A stretch of 64,000 nt of DNA from Kineococcus xinjiangensis (GTDB lineage Bacteria; Actinomycetota; Actinomycetes; Actinomycetales; Kineococcaceae): contig NZ_PTJD01000001.1 of assembly GCF_002934625.1 (NCBI RefSeq), positions 62,001 to 126,000 of the forward strand. The letters are read 5' to 3'. A model generated the notes under the pieces. The model had not been told where the DNA came from, did no database searches, and worked only from the letters and a program-made list of their open reading frames with translations. Shown piece by piece: positions 61,884-64,000 of this stretch. A program made the position numbers and the translations under genes. Each line of letters starts with the position of its first letter. Within the stretch, counting starts at the first letter, position 1.

Positions 61884-63386
61884 TCAGGCGGGCCGGCGCT
61901 CCGCTGGGCGCAGCGCGGCCGTGAGCCGCTCCAGCGTGCGCCGCGCGCCCACCTCGTGCAGGGAGCGCAGCGCGTCCAGGTAGGCGGAGACGAACCGGTC
62001 GTCGTCGGCGAGGTCCCCGAACAGCTCCCGGTCCTCCAGGAACGCCGTCGGATCGTGGTGCTGGCGCGCCGCAGCCGCGGTCAGCCTGCCCCGCTGGCGG
62101 TCCACGACCTCGATCGGCTCGCCCTGCTCGTCCACCCCCTCGGCGTAGCGCGCCCACGACGCCAGCACCGCGGCCGAACGGCGCACCTCGCCGCCGTGGG
62201 AGAGCTGGTGCCGGATGACGGGGAGGAGCCACTTGGGGATGCGGTCCGAGGTCTCCGCGCACAGCCGCGCCAGGGTGTCGCGGATCTGCGCGTTCCCGAA
62301 CCGCTCCAGCAGCTGCCGCTGGTAAGCGGCGAGGTCGATGCCCGGCACCGGCGGCAGGCTGGGCTGCGCTTCGTCGCGCATGTAGCCGAGGACGAACTCC
62401 GCCAGGAGCGGGTCCCGGGCGGCCTCGTGCACGAAGCGGTGGCCCACGAGCCGCCCGAAGTAGGCCAGCGCCTGGTGACCGGCGTTCAGCAGGCGCAGCT
62501 TCATCAGCTCGTAGGGCTCGACCTCCCCGACCACCTGCACACCCACCTCCTCCCAGGCGGGGCGCCCGGCCGCGAAGGAGTCCTCCAGCACCCACTGGCT
62601 GAAGGGCTCGCAGACCACGGGCCACTCGTCGCGCACCCCGAGGATGCCCGCGACCTCGTCCCGCTCCGCGTCCGTCGTCTGGGGGGTGATGCGGTCCACC
62701 ATGGAGTTGGGGAAGCGGACGTTCTCCTCGATCCACGCGCCGAGGCCGGGGTCGCACGCGGACGCGAACGCGCAGAAGGCGTGCCGCGTCACCTCGCCGT
62801 TGCCCTGGACGTTGTCGCACGACATGACCGTGAAGGGCCCGACCCCGCGCTCGCGGCGCCGGGCGAGGGCCGCCGTCACCAGGCCGAACGTCGTCCGCCA
62901 GGCGGCGCCGGGCTGCAGGTCGTGGACGACGTCGGGGTGCTCGAGGTCGAACCGGCCCGTGACGGCGTGGATGTTGTACCCGCCCTCGGTCACCGTCAGC
63001 GACACGATGCGGACGGCGGGGTCGGCCATCCGCTCGACCACCGCCAGGGGGTTCGCGGGGGCCAGCGCGTACTCCACGAGGGATCCGACGACCCGGGCCT
63101 GCCGGTGCCCGTCGGGGTGCTTCTCCAGCACGGTGTAGAGGCAGTCCTGGGTGGCCATGACGTCCCGCATCCGCGCATCCGCGGAGAGGACGCCGACGCC
63201 GCAGATCCCCCAGTCGTGCGCCCCGCCCCGACGCAGCAGGTCGTCGACGTAGACGGCCTGGTGAGCGCGGTGGAAGCCGCCGACGCCGATGTGCACGATG
63301 CCGGGCCGCACGCGGGCCCTGTCGTAGTCCGGCACGGGCACCCGAGCACCGACGCCCGGCGACGTCCCGGAGCACAGGAGTTGCAT
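61884..63386 (-). CDS. Mannitol dehydrogenase family protein
   Basis: A 500-residue, long-chain polyol dehydrogenase. The NAD-binding motif is HIGVGGFHRAHQA and the catalytic block with active Lys and His is KLRLLNAGHQA. The C-terminal domain covers about residues 290-500. It may oxidise mannitol, arabitol or a hexuronate (fructuronate reductase is in the same family), so the exact substrate is open. The ATG at 63386 follows agggagga. It stands alone. Confidence 0.9.
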   Translation of the reverse strand: MQLLCSGTSPGVGARVPVPDYDRARVRPGIVHIGVGGFHRAHQAVYVDDLLRRGGAHDWGICGVGVLSADARMRDVMATQDCLYTVLEKHPDGHRQARVVGSLVEYALAPANPLAVVERMADPAVRIVSLTVTEGGYNIHAVTGRFDLEHPDVVHDLQPGAAWRTTFGLVTAALARRRERGVGPFTVMSCDNVQGNGEVTRHAFCAFASACDPGLGAWIEENVRFPNSMVDRITPQTTDAERDEVAGILGVRDEWPVVCEPFSQWVLEDSFAAGRPAWEEVGVQVVGEVEPYELMKLRLLNAGHQALAYFGRLVGHRFVHEAARDPLLAEFVLGYMRDEAQPSLPPVPGIDLAAYQRQLLERFGNAQIRDTLARLCAETSDRIPKWLLPVIRHQLSHGGEVRRSAAVLASWARYAEGVDEQGEPIEVVDRQRGRLTAAAARQHHDPTAFLEDRELFGDLADDDRFVSAYLDALRSLHEVGARRTLERLTAALRPAERRPA

Positions 63387-63602
63387 GCAGTCCTCCCTGG
63401 TGGGTGCGTCCGTCCATCCTGCCCCATCGCGCAGGAAGCGGCCGGGAACGCCGCCGGGCGCCTCGACGGCACCACAGCCCGCTCCCCGGGGGAACCCTGA
63501 GTGGGCCGCAGTGCCGTTCACGGGCATCATGGGGAGCCCGTGCGCCGTTGATGGGGTTGGGCAGCAGCCCCGAGGAGCGCCCGCAGAGCACAGAGGTGTT
63601 GC

Positions 63603-64000
63603 GTGACCAAGAGGTCCAAGGTCGTCTACCACAGCTTCGAAGGCAGGTACACGGATTCCCCGCGTGCCGTCTACGAGTCGCTGCTGGCACGAGGCGACGA
63701 CCTCGAGCACGTGTGGCTGTCGGCGCCGGCCCACGCCCACGGGTTCCCGCCCGGCATCGTCACGGTCCCCTACGGCGGCGAGGAGTGCGTCGCGGCGCTG
63801 GAGTCCGCGGACGTCGTCGTCTCGAACACCCACATCGACCTGGACTGGCACAAGCCCGCCGGCTCGACGTACGTGCAGACCTGGCACGGCACCCCGCTGA
63901 AGACCATCCACTGGGACGTGCTCTTCGCTCCCGAGGGCCGGTTGGCGCGGCTGGACCAGGACATCGCCCGCTGGGACGCGCTGCTCTCGCCGAACACCGC
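63603..64000 (+). CDS. CDP-glycerol glycerophosphotransferase family protein (5' part only)
   Basis: The first 132 codons of a larger gene cut off by the window end. The motif TWHGTPLKTIH and the preceding ADVVVSNTHIDLDW match the TagB/TagF family that builds poly(glycerol phosphate) or other phosphodiester-linked cell-wall glycopolymers. The GTG at 63603 opens a typical start (VTKRSKVVYHSFEG). Residues for catalysis lie further downstream, so the exact activity cannot be judged. Confidence 0.85.
   Translation, partial: MTKRSKVVYHSFEGRYTDSPRAVYESLLARGDDLEHVWLSAPAHAHGFPPGIVTVPYGGEECVAALESADVVVSNTHIDLDWHKPAGSTYVQTWHGTPLKTIHWDVLFAPEGRLARLDQDIARWDALLSPNT

Noticed and set aside
1-64000. CRISPR arrays, insertion sequences, prophage, tRNA or rRNA genes
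   Set aside because: No regularly spaced repeats of CRISPR size, transposase or phage motif, or tRNA cloverleaf was found on reading both strands.

Overview
The window looks like chromosome of a very GC-rich, motile, high-GC Gram-positive actinobacterium. By eye G+C is around three quarters, starts are often GTG, and many neighbouring genes overlap as ATGA or GTGA. The gene order (RNA methyltransferase, APC permease, two TrkA proteins, DUF3159, OB-fold, DUF3710, dut, DUF3093, DUF4193, inositol phosphatase, ferrochelatase, sepH, DUF5998, parC, parE, DUF7455, principal sigma factor, DUF4192) is the conserved block seen around hrdB in Streptomyces. Gene content suggests Kineococcus or another member of the Kineosporiaceae; this assignment is inference and was not tested by a search.

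Bases 1-20500 are mostly core functions. They hold the end of a TRAM-type RNA methyltransferase, a KimA-like potassium transporter divergent from a TrkA pair, a group of small conserved actinobacterial genes, dUTPase, ferrochelatase, the cell-division protein SepH, a protein acetyltransferase of the PatA type and topoisomerase IV subunit A. Bases 20500-31800 interrupt the core block. They hold a SigE-family sigma factor with a frameshifted membrane partner, an unknown 374-residue protein, three tandem 7TM-PAS-GGDEF diguanylate cyclases that each carry a FliA-like promoter, an M20 peptidase, and then parE.

Bases 31800-42800 return to core: DUF7455, DUF456, a large secreted protein, the principal sigma factor, a universal stress protein, DUF4192, DUF1232, EcsC, a spermidine-synthase-like protein and 6-phosphogluconate dehydrogenase. 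Bases 42900-49400 are accessory metabolism: an MFS transporter with its GntR regulator, UdgX, the pseudouridine catabolic pair PsuK-PsuG, a Uma2 nuclease-fold protein and an aldo/keto reductase.

Bases 49500-60400 form a galactan or arabinogalactan utilisation locus. Two exported GH53 endo-galactanases (one Sec, one Tat) would cut the polymer outside the cell. A lipoprotein and two permeases with no local ATPase would import the oligosaccharides, and a cytoplasmic GH35 beta-galactosidase would finish the job. Two near-identical LacI repressors probably read a pair of matching operators placed 73 bases in front of each of the two divergent genes. The window ends with an ABC exporter pair, a mannitol-dehydrogenase-family enzyme and the start of a CDP-glycerol glycerophosphotransferase.

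The best leads for something new are the FliA-like promoters on the triplicated cyclases, the 55-bp palindromic repeat near 17100, the G-tract frameshift in the sigma-factor partner and the repeat tract inside sepH. No mobile element, CRISPR array, prophage, tRNA or rRNA was seen.
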